Assembly: GCF_007827555.1 (NCBI RefSeq)
Contig: NZ_VISS01000001.1
Location: forward strand, 1-64,000
Source: Aeribacillus composti
GTDB taxonomy: Bacteria; Bacillota; Bacilli; Bacillales; Aeribacillaceae
Length of the DNA: 64,000 nucleotides
Direction: 5' to 3'
Both the position numbers and the translations under genes were made by a program. The notes beneath the pieces are model-generated. The model searched no databases. It worked only from the letters and a program-made list of their open reading frames with translations, and was not told where the DNA came from. This document shows, in pieces, positions 35,537 through 43,337 of the stretch (position 1 is the stretch's first letter; every line of letters starts with the position of its first letter).

Positions 35537-35758
35537 ATAAAGACAACCAAACGAGGCCGCGGATTGCGGTCTTTCATTTGGAATGGTCAGTAAGCGTGTT
35601 AAAGAGGTTAAAAATCTCCCTGTATTACATTCAGATCAATTCGAATGTTTCTCCATTTTCTCCACCGCACGACTTCCCATAGTTTTTTAAAAGAATGTAC
35701 ATGAATTTCGGTAGTTGGGACAACCTAACCATTACCGATCTTAGCAAAGGTGATGGAA
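35537..35758. other. Short intergenic with weak terminator
   Basis: CCAAACGAGGCCGC / GCGGTC...TTTGG (about 35547-35581) can form an imperfect stem after yjcF but lacks a T-run. No gene. Confidence 0.35.
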
Positions 35759-36433
35759 ATGGAATTTGTAGCAATTGCCACTGAACTGGTCTTCGGTTTC
35801 TTTGCCCTTTTTCTATTGACAAAAATACTAGGTAAAACACAAATTACGCAAATCACGACGTTCGATTTTATCTCTGCGCTCGTTTTAGGTGAGCTAGTTG
35901 GCAATGCTGTATATGATGTAAAAATGGGCGTTGAAAAAATATTATTTACGGTCGTGATATGGGGAATGCTAATCTATTTATTGGAATTTATCACACAAAA
36001 ATGGAGAAGAACCCGCGGAATACTGGAAGGAGCTCCGTCAATGGTCATCCACAAAGGAAAAATTATTCGTGATCAGCTGAAAAAAAACAAGCTTGATATG
36101 AACCAGCTTCAACATTTACTAAGAGCAAAAGGAGCTTTTTCGATCCGCGAAGTGGAATACGCAGTTCTTGAAACGGACGGCACGATCAGCGTATTGAAAA
36201 AATCGGAATTTGATAAGCCGACCCGAAACGATTTAAATATTCTATCTTCGCCAGCTACCATCCCCTACACGATTATTGTTGACGGCGAAGTGGTTAGTGA
36301 AAATTTAAAAGAAGCAGGTTTTGATGAAAAATGGCTTCAGCAGCAGCTTCTCGCTTACAGTGTGGAAGACGCGAAAGATGTTTTTTACGCGGAATGGGAT
36401 CAAAACAACGGATTATTTGTCCAAAAATATTAG
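35759..36433 (+). CDS. DUF421 membrane protein (YetF/YrbG-like)
   Basis: 224 residues: three N-terminal helices (about 1-80) and a cytoplasmic DUF421/DUF3290-type region with GAPSMVIHKGKIIRDQL and FSIREVEYAVLETDG, plus KTQITQITTFDFISALVLG after helix 1. Found in several copies in sporeformers; some are made in sporulation. ATG 35759 has AAAGGTG at 6-base spacing; earlier in-frame GTG/ATG codons are too near it. Function unknown. Confidence 0.85.
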   Translation: MEFVAIATELVFGFFALFLLTKILGKTQITQITTFDFISALVLGELVGNAVYDVKMGVEKILFTVVIWGMLIYLLEFITQKWRRTRGILEGAPSMVIHKGKIIRDQLKKNKLDMNQLQHLLRAKGAFSIREVEYAVLETDGTISVLKKSEFDKPTRNDLNILSSPATIPYTIIVDGEVVSENLKEAGFDEKWLQQQLLAYSVEDAKDVFYAEWDQNNGLFVQKY

Positions 36434-36440
36434 CTTGTTT

Positions 36441-36641
36441 CTAAACATATTCATGAAATCTTTTTTTGCTATATTTGCGCTTATTTGCGAATAAATCTTG
36501 CTTTCGCTGGAAATGCAAATATTCTTCATTCATCATAACATTGTTTCGCTGTTTGACTTTCGCATAATCTTCCTTTGGCTGAACAGCTCTGTTGGCATAT
36601 TCATAAAAGGCAGGAGTCTGAACGGAAAAAATATATCCCAT
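36441..36641 (-). CDS. Small basic protein, unrecognised, 66 aa
   Basis: Reads MGYIFSVQTPAFYEYANRAV and continues with many Lys, Arg, Gln and Tyr residues (RKQDLFANKRKYSKKRFHEY at the end). AAAGGAGAG precedes ATG 36641. No family recognised. It lies head to tail with spoVIF behind a terminator, in a block of spore genes; a spore role is only guessed. Confidence 0.65.
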   Translation of the reverse strand: MGYIFSVQTPAFYEYANRAVQPKEDYAKVKQRNNVMMNEEYLHFQRKQDLFANKRKYSKKRFHEYV

Positions 36642-36734
36642 GTTTCTCTCTCCTTTCTTGATTTGCAAAAAATTATTTTCTAAATCGATCTGTCATTCAT
36701 TTTTACCCGTTTTTCTAAAAATTGAAACATCATG

Positions 36735-36768
36735 TAAAAAAACATCAGCGGGAGCACACCCGCTGACG
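36735..36768 (-). terminator. spoVIF terminator
   Basis: Minus strand CGTCAGCGGG-TGTGCT-CCCGCTGATG then TTTTTTT; an 8-10 bp GC-rich stem. Confidence 0.9.
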
Positions 36769-36770
36769 CG

Positions 36771-37028
36771 CTATTTTTTCTTATTGTCCAACATATTGGC
36801 GATGGTGTTAAAATCCATATTTTCTTTTCCGTTTACAATCGCATTGACAATTTTATTTTCTAATTCTCTTGGAACCGGCCGATTCGCCAATTGCGCAACC
36901 CGCTTGATCACTTTTCTGACAGTTGCTTCATCATTAAAATTGGAATTTTGCAAAGAATTGGCCAGTTCGAGTACATCTTTCATATTGACGCCGGTTTTTT
37001 TCTCAATATTTTTAAAAATATGATCCAT
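36771..37028 (-). CDS. spoVIF: Stage VI sporulation protein F
   Basis: 85 residues, full length. Matches SpoVIF (YjcC) over its length: starts MDHIFKNIEKKTGVNMKDVL and has VRKVIKRVAQLANRPVPREL. In B. subtilis it is made in the mother cell late in sporulation and is needed for normal coat structure and spore resistance. GGAGGGGA before ATG. A SigK-type promoter with perfect spacing lies upstream (37083-37109). Confidence 0.93.
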   Translation of the reverse strand: MDHIFKNIEKKTGVNMKDVLELANSLQNSNFNDEATVRKVIKRVAQLANRPVPRELENKIVNAIVNGKENMDFNTIANMLDNKKK

Positions 37029-37082
37029 TCTGAAATTCGTCCCCTCCTAAGTTGTCGAAATGACCTGTATAACAGGCCTTAA

Positions 37083-37109
37083 TATTTTATGAAAATGAAA
37101 TGAAAACGT
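37083..37109 (-). promoter_or_regulatory. SigK-type promoter of spoVIF
   Basis: Minus strand AC, 16 bases, CATAAAATA, matching the SigK consensus AC-N16-CATANNNTA exactly; about 55 bases before the spoVIF start. Confidence 0.7.
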
Positions 37110-37126
37110 GATGAAGAAAAAGTACA

Positions 37127-37148
37127 GTCCGCCTTGTAAAAGGCGGAC
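37127..37148 (-). terminator. Terminator of the YjcZ-type gene
   Basis: GTCCGCCTT-TTAC-AAGGCGGAC on the minus strand, followed by TGTACTTTTTC. Confidence 0.8.
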
Positions 37149-37197
37149 ATCCATCCGTGACCAGCACTCACCATTAGTATTGTAAAAGACTTACAGA

Positions 37198-37329
37198 TTA
37201 GTATTTAAAACACGAACAACCAACAATAATCAACAAGATGAATAAAACGACGATTAGCACAAAGCTGTTATTATGAAAACCGCCGCTATAAGGATAGCTG
37301 TATCCACCATATCCGCAACCAAAGCTCAT
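37198..37329 (-). CDS. YjcZ-family sporulation peptide, 43 aa
   Basis: Small protein MSFGCGYGGYSYPYSGGFHN followed by a single hydrophobic segment FVLIVVLFILLIIVG and CSCFKY. The Gly/Tyr-rich head plus ALIVVLFILLIIVG-like tail defines the YjcZ/SscA family of spore-associated peptides. Very strong ribosome site AAAGGAGGAGGTG. A CATACAGTA (37361-37369) upstream fits a sporulation -10 box. Too short for default gene finders. Confidence 0.9.
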   Translation of the reverse strand: MSFGCGYGGYSYPYSGGFHNNSFVLIVVLFILLIIVGCSCFKY

Positions 37330-37360
37330 TTTTCTGCACCTCCTCCTTTATTCATCACTA

Positions 37361-37369
37361 TACTGTATG
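37361..37369 (-). promoter_or_regulatory. Sporulation-type -10 element
   Basis: CATACAGTA on the minus strand fits CATANNNTA (SigK) and resembles the SigE -10 box; no good -35 at the right distance, so assignment is uncertain. Confidence 0.4.
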
Positions 37370-37465
37370 AAGCAATTCCTCATTTGGAGTGGACACACAA
37401 GATGGGCAAGTGCGGATTTTTTAGGTGGGGTTTCAACCTGTTTTGATTCCCTTTTCATTTTCCTA

Positions 37466-37642
37466 TCAAATTTGTTTTTCAATCTTTTCGATCTCTTTTT
37501 CAAATTTTGCCGCCGTTTTTTCAAGGTCTAAAAGCTCCCTGTCTTTTTTCATCATCCAGCTTGAACATTTTTGCTGCACTTTGTCATGTTCTTTGTACAT
37601 ACCTTCGATCCATTTGACGAATTCCTTTTCGAGCTTGTTCAT
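37466..37642 (-). CDS. Small coiled-coil protein, 58 aa, unrecognised
   Basis: MNKLEKEFVKWIEGMYKEHD, KVQQKCSSWMMKKDRELLDL, then a Lys/Glu helix ending EKEIEKIEKQI. Helical throughout. I start at ATG 37642 (AAAAGGGA upstream) because the gene before it ends only 10 bases away; an in-frame GTG at 37684 would run into that gene. Position among spore genes suggests a coat or coat-assembly peptide, but no family is recognised. Confidence 0.65.
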   Translation of the reverse strand: MNKLEKEFVKWIEGMYKEHDKVQQKCSSWMMKKDRELLDLEKTAAKFEKEIEKIEKQI

Positions 37643-37652
37643 ATTTCCCTTT

Positions 37653-37805
37653 TTAAAACCCTTTTTTCCCACAGCCGCAGCCACCGGAAGTCGTTGAATT
37701 GTAAATTTTTATTCCGAATGGATGTATTTTCTTTTTCATCATCTTCTTTTTGATCACATTTTCTTTCGTCGATGAACTGGAAAAAACTTTTATGTTTTCT
37801 TTCAA
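37653..37805 (-). CDS. Small Cys/Gly-tailed protein, 50 aa, unrecognised
   Basis: TTG start at 37805 with AAAGGGGAG upstream. N-terminal half is Lys/Ser rich; the C-terminus is IKIYNSTTSGGCGCGKKGF, a strikingly regular Gly-Cys tail. The downstream gene starts 10 bases after its stop, so the two look coupled. A Cys-rich small protein in a spore block suggests a disulfide-linked coat peptide; this is inference only. Confidence 0.55.
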   Translation of the reverse strand: MKENIKVFSSSSTKENVIKKKMMKKKIHPFGIKIYNSTTSGGCGCGKKGF

Positions 37806-37832
37806 TAGGTTTCTCCCCTTTCCCTCAAAATA

Positions 37833-37862
37833 AGAACCTTATTCATCGTATGAAGAATAAGG
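37833..37862 (-). terminator. Hairpin between spore genes
   Basis: AACCTTATTC / GAATAAGGTT, a 10-bp stem with 10-base loop, followed on the minus strand by CTTATTTTGAG. T-run is poor, so attenuation rather than full termination is likely. Confidence 0.6.
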
Positions 37863-37878
37863 TTGATCTGTGTTCTTT

Positions 37879-38346
37879 CTAATCGTTTTTGACCACATCG
37901 TCCATCATCCAAAAATGAAATTCCTTTTGGTTGTTCTGTTCGTTTTTTTCCTTCACAAAATATTCCTTCCGTTCCTGAGGTTCAACTGTTCCTTGAATGG
38001 CTTGCGTTTCCTTTAAAATTCGGAAAAACCAATCTTCCTGTTTTTGTTCGTCCTCCTTTTTTTCATTTTCATCCAGATGATGATTTTTTTCAGCTAATTT
38101 TCTTTTTAACACTTCGATTTTTTCTAAAAGCTTTTTTCGTTCCTCCCACTTTAAATTTCGATCATTGCTCTGGCGGTGCTTTTCGATCGTTTCTTTTAGC
38201 TTTTCGTTTTCTTTGATTGCTTTTTCAAGCTCCCGCTCTTTTTCCTGCAATAATATTTCCAATTCTATCGATTCTTTTGCCTTTTCTTTATAAAACGCAA
38301 GCTCCGCTCTCATCCGTTGCAAAAATTCTTTATTGATTTGCGCCAT
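37879..38346 (-). CDS. Lys/Glu-rich coiled-coil protein, 155 aa, unrecognised
   Basis: A long alpha-helical coiled coil (about 10-95; e.g. ELAFYKEKAKESIELEILLQ, LEKIEVLKRKLAEKNHHLDE), then a charged linker and the C-terminal KEFHFWMMDDVVKND. GAGAGGTGAG before ATG. A SigK-like promoter precedes it. Not assignable to a known coat family; the last 15 residues look like a conserved docking end. Confidence 0.75.
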   Translation of the reverse strand: MAQINKEFLQRMRAELAFYKEKAKESIELEILLQEKERELEKAIKENEKLKETIEKHRQSNDRNLKWEERKKLLEKIEVLKRKLAEKNHHLDENEKKEDEQKQEDWFFRILKETQAIQGTVEPQERKEYFVKEKNEQNNQKEFHFWMMDDVVKND

Positions 38347-38369
38347 CTATCTCACCTCTCACTGTAAAT

Positions 38370-38396
38370 GTATGAGCTCAAATAAAAAATGTTGAC
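38370..38396 (-). promoter_or_regulatory. SigK-like promoter
   Basis: Minus strand AC, 16 bases, CATACATTT: consensus except one base of the -10 box, about 25 bases before the 155-residue gene. Confidence 0.5.
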
Positions 38397-38515
38397 AGAA
38401 GCCTACTAAAAAGATACAAATAGCTTTTTAAATGAATTTTTAAAACGGGGCAAAACCATTCTTTTAATGGAAAGAGAATTTTTTAAAAAATTAAATTTTC
38501 CGCTCCTGTCACTGC

Positions 38516-38542
38516 ACATTTAACCAGTTTGCTCATAATATA
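38516..38542 (+). promoter_or_regulatory. SigK-type promoter
   Basis: AC (38516-38517), 16 bases, CATAATATA (38534-38542), an exact match to AC-N16-CATANNNTA, 57 bases before the start of the next gene. Confidence 0.7.
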
Positions 38543-38598
38543 CAGTAGTCCGACACCTAAGAAGGTTTTGGAAATCAGAATGATTAGGAGGTAACAGC

Positions 38599-39318
38599 AT
38601 GAGCCATTTGGGACATGATACAGAGAGATTATGTATTCGCGTTCCGAAAGTTTATGACTGGGTGAACCGTCAAATTGATCTTCCTCAGTTAAGCTTTAGA
38701 AAATTATCATCCATCGGTTTTAATTTCGATGGAATAGCAGGGACATCGGAAGATCCGTTTTCACTGTTTGAAGATGGGCTTTTAAATGTCAATTGCTACT
38801 TATCAGACAGCTTGGGAAATCCTGTTGATCCAAATTCACCAAATTCTATAACGGTGACAGAAATCGTTCAGTCGCAAGGTCGTCAATCGGTAGTCGTTCA
38901 TTTACCAAAAGGAGGAAAAATTACCCTTCAAAAAGTAAAAGTTCTCATCAGAGGGTATATTGTCGTTGCGATCTCCGATTTGCAAGGTACTGTCACTAGT
39001 GTGTCAGATGCTATTCCATTTGCAACGGTTCAAACTTTCTTCCTATGCGCGCCGCCCGGCACAACATTAAACAGCCACGTTTCCTATTTTGAAACTGACG
39101 CTAACTTGATTTGGGATAATAAATCATTCAGCCAATTAGACATTTCAATCACGATCTGTCTAGATGTGCAAATGGAAGCCCAAGTGAAGCTTGAGGTAGA
39201 AGGAAAATTTTGCAGACCTCGTCGGGAACTTCCTTCATCTCTTACATGCGCAAACCCGCAAATTCCGCCGCAATGTCCGGAAATTTTTCCAAACGACGAC
39301 TACGCCTTGGAGGAATAA
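38599..39318 (+). CDS. Probable spore-surface protein, 239 aa
   Basis: N-terminus carries ERLCIRVPKVYDWVNRQIDL, a Cys-x-x-V-x-K-V-Y-D-W-V pattern I associate with firmicute spore-envelope and appendage-type proteins; then beta-rich sequence (SVVVHLPKGGKITLQKVKVL, SDLQGTVTSVSDAIPFATVQ) and a C-terminus with several Cys (LTCANPQIPPQCPEIFP). No signal peptide or membrane helix, as expected of a mother-cell product laid on the spore. AGGAGG before ATG and an exact SigK promoter support this. Family name not certain. Confidence 0.65.
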   Translation: MSHLGHDTERLCIRVPKVYDWVNRQIDLPQLSFRKLSSIGFNFDGIAGTSEDPFSLFEDGLLNVNCYLSDSLGNPVDPNSPNSITVTEIVQSQGRQSVVVHLPKGGKITLQKVKVLIRGYIVVAISDLQGTVTSVSDAIPFATVQTFFLCAPPGTTLNSHVSYFETDANLIWDNKSFSQLDISITICLDVQMEAQVKLEVEGKFCRPRRELPSSLTCANPQIPPQCPEIFPNDDYALEE

Positions 39319-39325
39319 ATTAATT

Positions 39326-39356
39326 GCAAAAGGGGACACTCTCCCCTTTTTATTTT
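39326..39356 (+). terminator. Terminator of the 239-aa gene
   Basis: AAAAGGGGA-CACTC-TCCCCTTTT followed by TATTTTT, directly after the stop codon. Confidence 0.88.
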
Positions 39357-39654
39357 TCCTCTCATTTTTCCGGGAAAGTGTTAAATGAAGGAAACATACA
39401 TATGTATAGTAAAACTGCTCTTTCAAAGCTGGCGGTAGCGGCGCTTTGTGAGTTTCCATCCTTTTATAGCAAATTGGGCTGTTTTGAAACGCTTATCAGC
39501 CAAATTCCGTACATCACGCTTATTAATGATCTGAGGTTTTATCATTTATACTATTTTCCTATTAAATCGTTAAATAAAAATTCTTCTGTTTGGAGGAAAT
39601 GGCAACAAACTGTTTTCCACTTATATTTTTTTATTTGTCCGAGGAGGAGATTCA
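39357..39654. other. Intergenic, no gene supported
   Basis: About 300 bases; frames here overlap the next gene in another phase and lack a proper ribosome site. Promoter of the following gene should lie here but no clear match was found. Confidence 0.4.
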
Positions 39655-40689
39655 ATGAACAAAATAAAACGGAACAAACAGGATTATTTACAGCTTCAGC
39701 AGCAGCTTATCCACTATAAATCCGAAATTTCGAAATACAAAAATGAATTGGCAAGCATGCAAAATAAGCTGCTGCAGGAACAGGAAAAAACGGAATATTA
39801 CAAAGCAGTCATCCGAACCAGCGAGCAATATCGCATCGCAAAAGAACAATTTGAACATGAAATCCTTTCCGTTCAATCCCAATTAAAAGAAGCTGAGAAA
39901 CATGTTGAAAAGATCAGCAATCAGCTTTCCATTGTTGAAGAGGAGCGAAACGACCTATTAAAACTGCTGAAAGCATCTGTCACTGGTTTATTAAAGGAAA
40001 AGCAAGCAGCTGACAAAAAGATTCAAGACCTTTTGTTTGAAATAAAGGAAAAAGAACGATTGATCACCGAATCGAAAAAAGAGCAGCTTCGGATCGATTT
40101 ATTAACTGCTGAACGAAATGAACTTTTAGATGTCTCTCAATTTTTATTCCAATCACTTTACGAAAAAAATGTCCAACGACAAGAGAATGAATCTGTCCAA
40201 AATGAAAAAAACGCCTCCATAAACGATCCGATTCGCGCTCAATTTTCGTATTCGATTGTTCTTCCTCGTGAAAGCGATGATCCGGTAACGATTCTTGGCA
40301 ATGCCTTGATGGAAAACATCACAGAACAACCTTTGCATTATCCTGTATTATGCATTCACATTCATCCCCATCAGCACGTTCAATTCAGCGGAAAAATCAT
40401 TACAACCAAAAATCAAAACGAAAATGATTTCAACTATAATACTCATTCTTCCTTGGAATGGGAGTATTTGCATCCGGAATGGCGAAAGCAAATTCAAGAA
40501 AAAGGGGAATACTGGCTGAAACCTAGTGAAAAATTATCGATCGAACCAAATGAAAAAATCTCTTTTGAAGGCTTTCACATTACTTTCCCATTCGATGTCT
40601 TCGATGAAGCGCTGGTGATTGAAGGGTTTGTATATTGCCAGGAGAAGAAAGAAGGCATTCCGTTTGAAAACAAAATTATTATCAATTAA
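39655..40689 (+). CDS. Coiled-coil protein with C-terminal beta domain, 344 aa, unrecognised
   Basis: Residues about 1-165 form a coiled coil (KRNKQDYLQLQQQLIHYKSE, SQLKEAEKHVEKISNQLSIV). The C-terminal about 150 residues are a distinct, beta-rich domain with His clusters (VLCIHIHPHQHVQFSGKIIT) and conserved-looking aromatic positions (SLEWEYLHPEWRKQI). GAGGAGGAG before ATG. Encoded in the spore block, followed by a terminator. I recognise no family; a structural spore role is possible. Confidence 0.7.
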   Translation: MNKIKRNKQDYLQLQQQLIHYKSEISKYKNELASMQNKLLQEQEKTEYYKAVIRTSEQYRIAKEQFEHEILSVQSQLKEAEKHVEKISNQLSIVEEERNDLLKLLKASVTGLLKEKQAADKKIQDLLFEIKEKERLITESKKEQLRIDLLTAERNELLDVSQFLFQSLYEKNVQRQENESVQNEKNASINDPIRAQFSYSIVLPRESDDPVTILGNALMENITEQPLHYPVLCIHIHPHQHVQFSGKIITTKNQNENDFNYNTHSSLEWEYLHPEWRKQIQEKGEYWLKPSEKLSIEPNEKISFEGFHITFPFDVFDEALVIEGFVYCQEKKEGIPFENKIIIN

Positions 40690-40692
40690 CAG

Positions 40693-40776
40693 ACGGTCAA
40701 GTTTATGAAAGTTCTTTATATTCCTTTCGGTTATAAAAGAACTTTCATTTTTTGACCGTTTCTTTTTTCACGACTT
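40693..40776 (+). terminator. Nested-hairpin terminator
   Basis: Outer stem ACGGTCAA / TTGACCGT and inner stem GAAAGTTCTTT / AAAGAACTTTC, ending in TTCTTTTTT, right after the 344-residue gene. Confidence 0.85.
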
Positions 40777-41367
40777 TAACAATCTGTCCTTTCCACACAA
40801 TCATTCGAAATTGGCTGCTTACCTTTCAGCGATAGGCGGCAAAATTCATTACAGGGTGCTAGTCAGAATAAGAACTTTGCCGCCAGAAAAACTTTTTGAC
40901 GCCGAAACTTCTCGTAAAGAAATGCAGCCGCCATGTCAGTCTCATAAATCAATGAAATTGAGATGAACGGATCGAATTCGTAAAAAATTCAGGTTTTCTT
41001 ACACTTTTTCCGTTTTTTTGAATCGTCTATTGCTAAAGCTTCGACTTAAGGGACATGCTCCACAGTGGTGTTTGAAATCAGCAAGAAATTATTAAAGCTT
41101 CCGGCTTTAAATGTTTATTCATTGCGTTCATAAATGGGGTCAAATTTCTCCTTTTCGTTCCTGACAAAACGGCAACTTTCATCCCCTTTCCCTTTCTTAA
41201 CACCCAATTCCGAGAGTGAGCCGATTCCGCTTGAGCGGCATTTTAAGCTGTAAATTGTTCATGGTTCAATATTCGTTCCTGACGAAATGAACGCTTTTCA
41301 TGTCTTTAACAAACCATTCCCTTAGTTTATTCAATTCGTGCTTGAGGGACATTGTAAATGGCGACAA
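40777..41367. other. Intergenic, no gene seen
   Basis: About 0.6 kb with no supported frame. GGCGGCAAA (about 40836-40844) and TTTGCCGCC (about 40875-40883) are 9-bp inverted arms 30-odd bases apart. Probably decayed DNA. Confidence 0.4.
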
Positions 41368-41709
41368 TCAATCAAGTAAATGTTCAATAATTCCTGCCAA
41401 GCCTGAGATCGCTAAAATAACTGTAATCGGATAGAAAATGACGTTTATATATTCATTTCCAAAAAATAAAATGGCGGCACACCATATTCCTGTGCACCAA
41501 TAGCAGCTTAAAAGCTCACCGATCCACAATCGAAGCCCTTTTCCTTTCGGTCTGAAAAAAGAAACGGTTTCACCTGTCTCCGCTTTTTCCTCCACAATTG
41601 TTATAAATGGAGCGCGCAAAAAAGAAGCGATTTTATCAAACACTATAATTCTCGTTAATCGAAAAGTTGCCAATGCAATGAGAGCAAATGAAAACCAATG
41701 CCATTCCAT
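41368..41709 (-). CDS. yjcA: Sporulation protein YjcA (DUF1360)
   Basis: 113 residues, DUF1360: helix WFSFALIALATFRLTRIIVFDK, charged middle, then LLSCYWCTGIWCAAILFF with the conserved C-x-x-C, and a last hydrophobic segment. Membrane protein, sporulation-associated in B. subtilis by position; function unknown. ATG 41709 has AAAGGAG at good spacing; the in-frame TTG 41718 is too close. Synteny with yjcA next to the cot region supports the name. Confidence 0.85.
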   Translation of the reverse strand: MEWHWFSFALIALATFRLTRIIVFDKIASFLRAPFITIVEEKAETGETVSFFRPKGKGLRLWIGELLSCYWCTGIWCAAILFFGNEYINVIFYPITVILAISGLAGIIEHLLD

Positions 41710-41763
41710 CGGAATCAATACTCCTTTCGTTCCCCAACATAGTGAGAAGACTTGTATCGTTCA

Positions 41764-41796
41764 AATAAAAAACCCGGCATAACCGAGTTCTCCATT
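41764..41796 (-). terminator. cotO terminator
   Basis: AACTCGG-TTATG-CCGGGTT then TTTTATTT on the minus strand, directly after the cotO stop. Confidence 0.75.
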
Positions 41797-42183
41797 TTAA
41801 TTCCCTAACACTTTTATGTCTAAAATACTTTTCGATTTTATTTTCAAAGGTTCATTTTGATCAAATGTACGGATTTGAACGACATCGTTTTCCTTTGACA
41901 AAATAATTCCTTTGTATGTTTTCTCTACTGTTTTAATTTCACATACGTTTTTATACACATGCTCCGGAAGACTTGAAAAGAAATCAATCTTTTCATGAAC
42001 CGTCATATTTGCCAATTCTCTTCTTCTTTTATAAATCTCTTCTTTCGTCCATGTACTCATTTCCGCTTGCTTAGAATTATTTGCAATTTTTTTTAATAGC
42101 GTCGACTGCATGGTCACTTCAGGCTTTTTTATATTCGGCTGGACAATATACATCAAAGGTTCTAATTTTTCTTTTTTAATCAA
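41797..42183 (-). CDS. cotO: Spore coat protein CotO
   Basis: 128 residues, shorter than the B. subtilis protein. The N-terminal PLMYIVQPNIKKPEV motif is diagnostic of the CotO family, and the C-terminal about 60 residues (YKGIILSKENDVVQIRTFDQ) form the conserved domain. The variable middle is short. CotO acts in late coat and outer-coat assembly. Same place as in B. subtilis, next to fabI. TTG start with GAGGGTGG; CATAAAATA about 45 bases upstream resembles a SigK -10 box. Confidence 0.82.
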   Translation of the reverse strand: MIKKEKLEPLMYIVQPNIKKPEVTMQSTLLKKIANNSKQAEMSTWTKEEIYKRRRELANMTVHEKIDFFSSLPEHVYKNVCEIKTVEKTYKGIILSKENDVVQIRTFDQNEPLKIKSKSILDIKVLGN

Positions 42184-42409
42184 GTTTGATCGCCACCCTC
42201 AAATATGATTTCTCTCATTATTTTATGACACGATAGAATGAAATCATGACGGAAATCTAACTTTTTCTTATGACAAAAGAGCATTTGAAAATCGCTGCAC
42301 ATTGAGACAAAAAGTCGTAACAGAACATCAACAATAGATCCAAGCTTCACGGCTTGAAATAGTGGCACCTTGAAGCTGACAGCAAAATTTCATTTTATCC
42401 TGCCATAAA
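42184..42409. other. cotO upstream region
   Basis: No gene. Minus-strand CATAAAATA at about 42218-42226 fits the SigK -10 consensus, but the base pair 16 upstream is not AC. Confidence 0.35.
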
Positions 42410-42455
42410 AAAAGATTAATCTTGTGCGAGTAACGCACACAGATTAATCTTTTTC
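42410..42455. terminator. fabI terminator, strong
   Basis: AAAAAGATTAATC, GTGCG/CGCAC inner pairing, GATTAATCTTTTT: a long perfect stem with T-tracts on both strands. Confidence 0.92.
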
Positions 42456-42462
42456 AGCTAAC

Positions 42463-43239
42463 TTAATAACCTAAAATATGAAAACCTGAATCAACATGAA
42501 TCGTTTCCCCTGTAATGCCGCGGGAAAGATCGCTGAACAGGAACAACGCCGTGTCTCCAACTTCTTCTTGTGTTGTGGTTCGGCGCAGCGGAGCACGTTC
42601 TTCTATTTCCTTCAGAATTGAATTAAAATCACTGATACCTTTTGCCGAAAGCGTACGAATCGGACCAGCGGAAATGGCATTGACGCGAATATTTTCTTTA
42701 CCTAGATCGTTCGCCAAATATTTCACGCTAGCATCCAATGACGCTTTCGCAACTCCCATTACGTTGTAGTTTTGAACGACTCGCTCACCGCCCAAGTAAG
42801 TTAATGTAACAATGCTTCCGCCTTCTGTCATCAAAGGACGGGCTGTTTTCGCAACCGCCGTTAAAGAATAAGAACTGATGTTGTGGGCCAACAGGAAGCC
42901 GTCTCTTGTTGTGTTCAAATATTCACCGCTCAGCTCTTCCTTATTCGCAAAGGCGATACAATGAGCGATACCGTGAATCACACCAACCTCGCTTTTAATT
43001 TTTTCAAAACACTGCTCGATTTCTTCATCCTTTGTTACATCACAAGGCAGCACGAGATAATCTTCCCGTCCTAACGAATCTACAAGCTCTCGAACCGATT
43101 TCTCCATTCTTTCGCCCACATATGTAAAGATCAATCTTGCTCCTGCTTCATGCAAAGAGCGGGCAATTCCCCAAGCAATGCTTCGCTTGTTTGCAACACC
43201 CATGACCACAATGTTTCGGCCTTCCAAATTCAATTTCAT
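42463..43239 (-). CDS. fabI: Enoyl-ACP reductase FabI (NADH/NADPH)
   Basis: 258 residues, short-chain dehydrogenase fold. N-terminal VVMGVANKRSIAWGIA cofactor loop, SLTAVAKTARPLM, and the catalytic Y-x6-K as YNVMGVAKASLDASVKYLA. Reduces the enoyl-ACP double bond in each fatty-acid elongation cycle. GGAGGATTTTCC before ATG; single gene with its own terminator. Confidence 0.96.
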   Translation of the reverse strand: MKLNLEGRNIVVMGVANKRSIAWGIARSLHEAGARLIFTYVGERMEKSVRELVDSLGREDYLVLPCDVTKDEEIEQCFEKIKSEVGVIHGIAHCIAFANKEELSGEYLNTTRDGFLLAHNISSYSLTAVAKTARPLMTEGGSIVTLTYLGGERVVQNYNVMGVAKASLDASVKYLANDLGKENIRVNAISAGPIRTLSAKGISDFNSILKEIEERAPLRRTTTQEEVGDTALFLFSDLSRGITGETIHVDSGFHILGY

Positions 43240-43337
43240 GGAAAATCCTCCTAAACATTATTACAAGTTATTAATACCTGATCATAATTATAAAGGACAA
43301 AAGAGAAAAAAGCCAGAACATATATGTCCGGCTTATG

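Noticed and set aside
39324-39719. Open frame after the 239-aa spore gene
   Set aside because: It starts inside the terminator hairpin, lacks a ribosome site, and overlaps the next gene in another phase.
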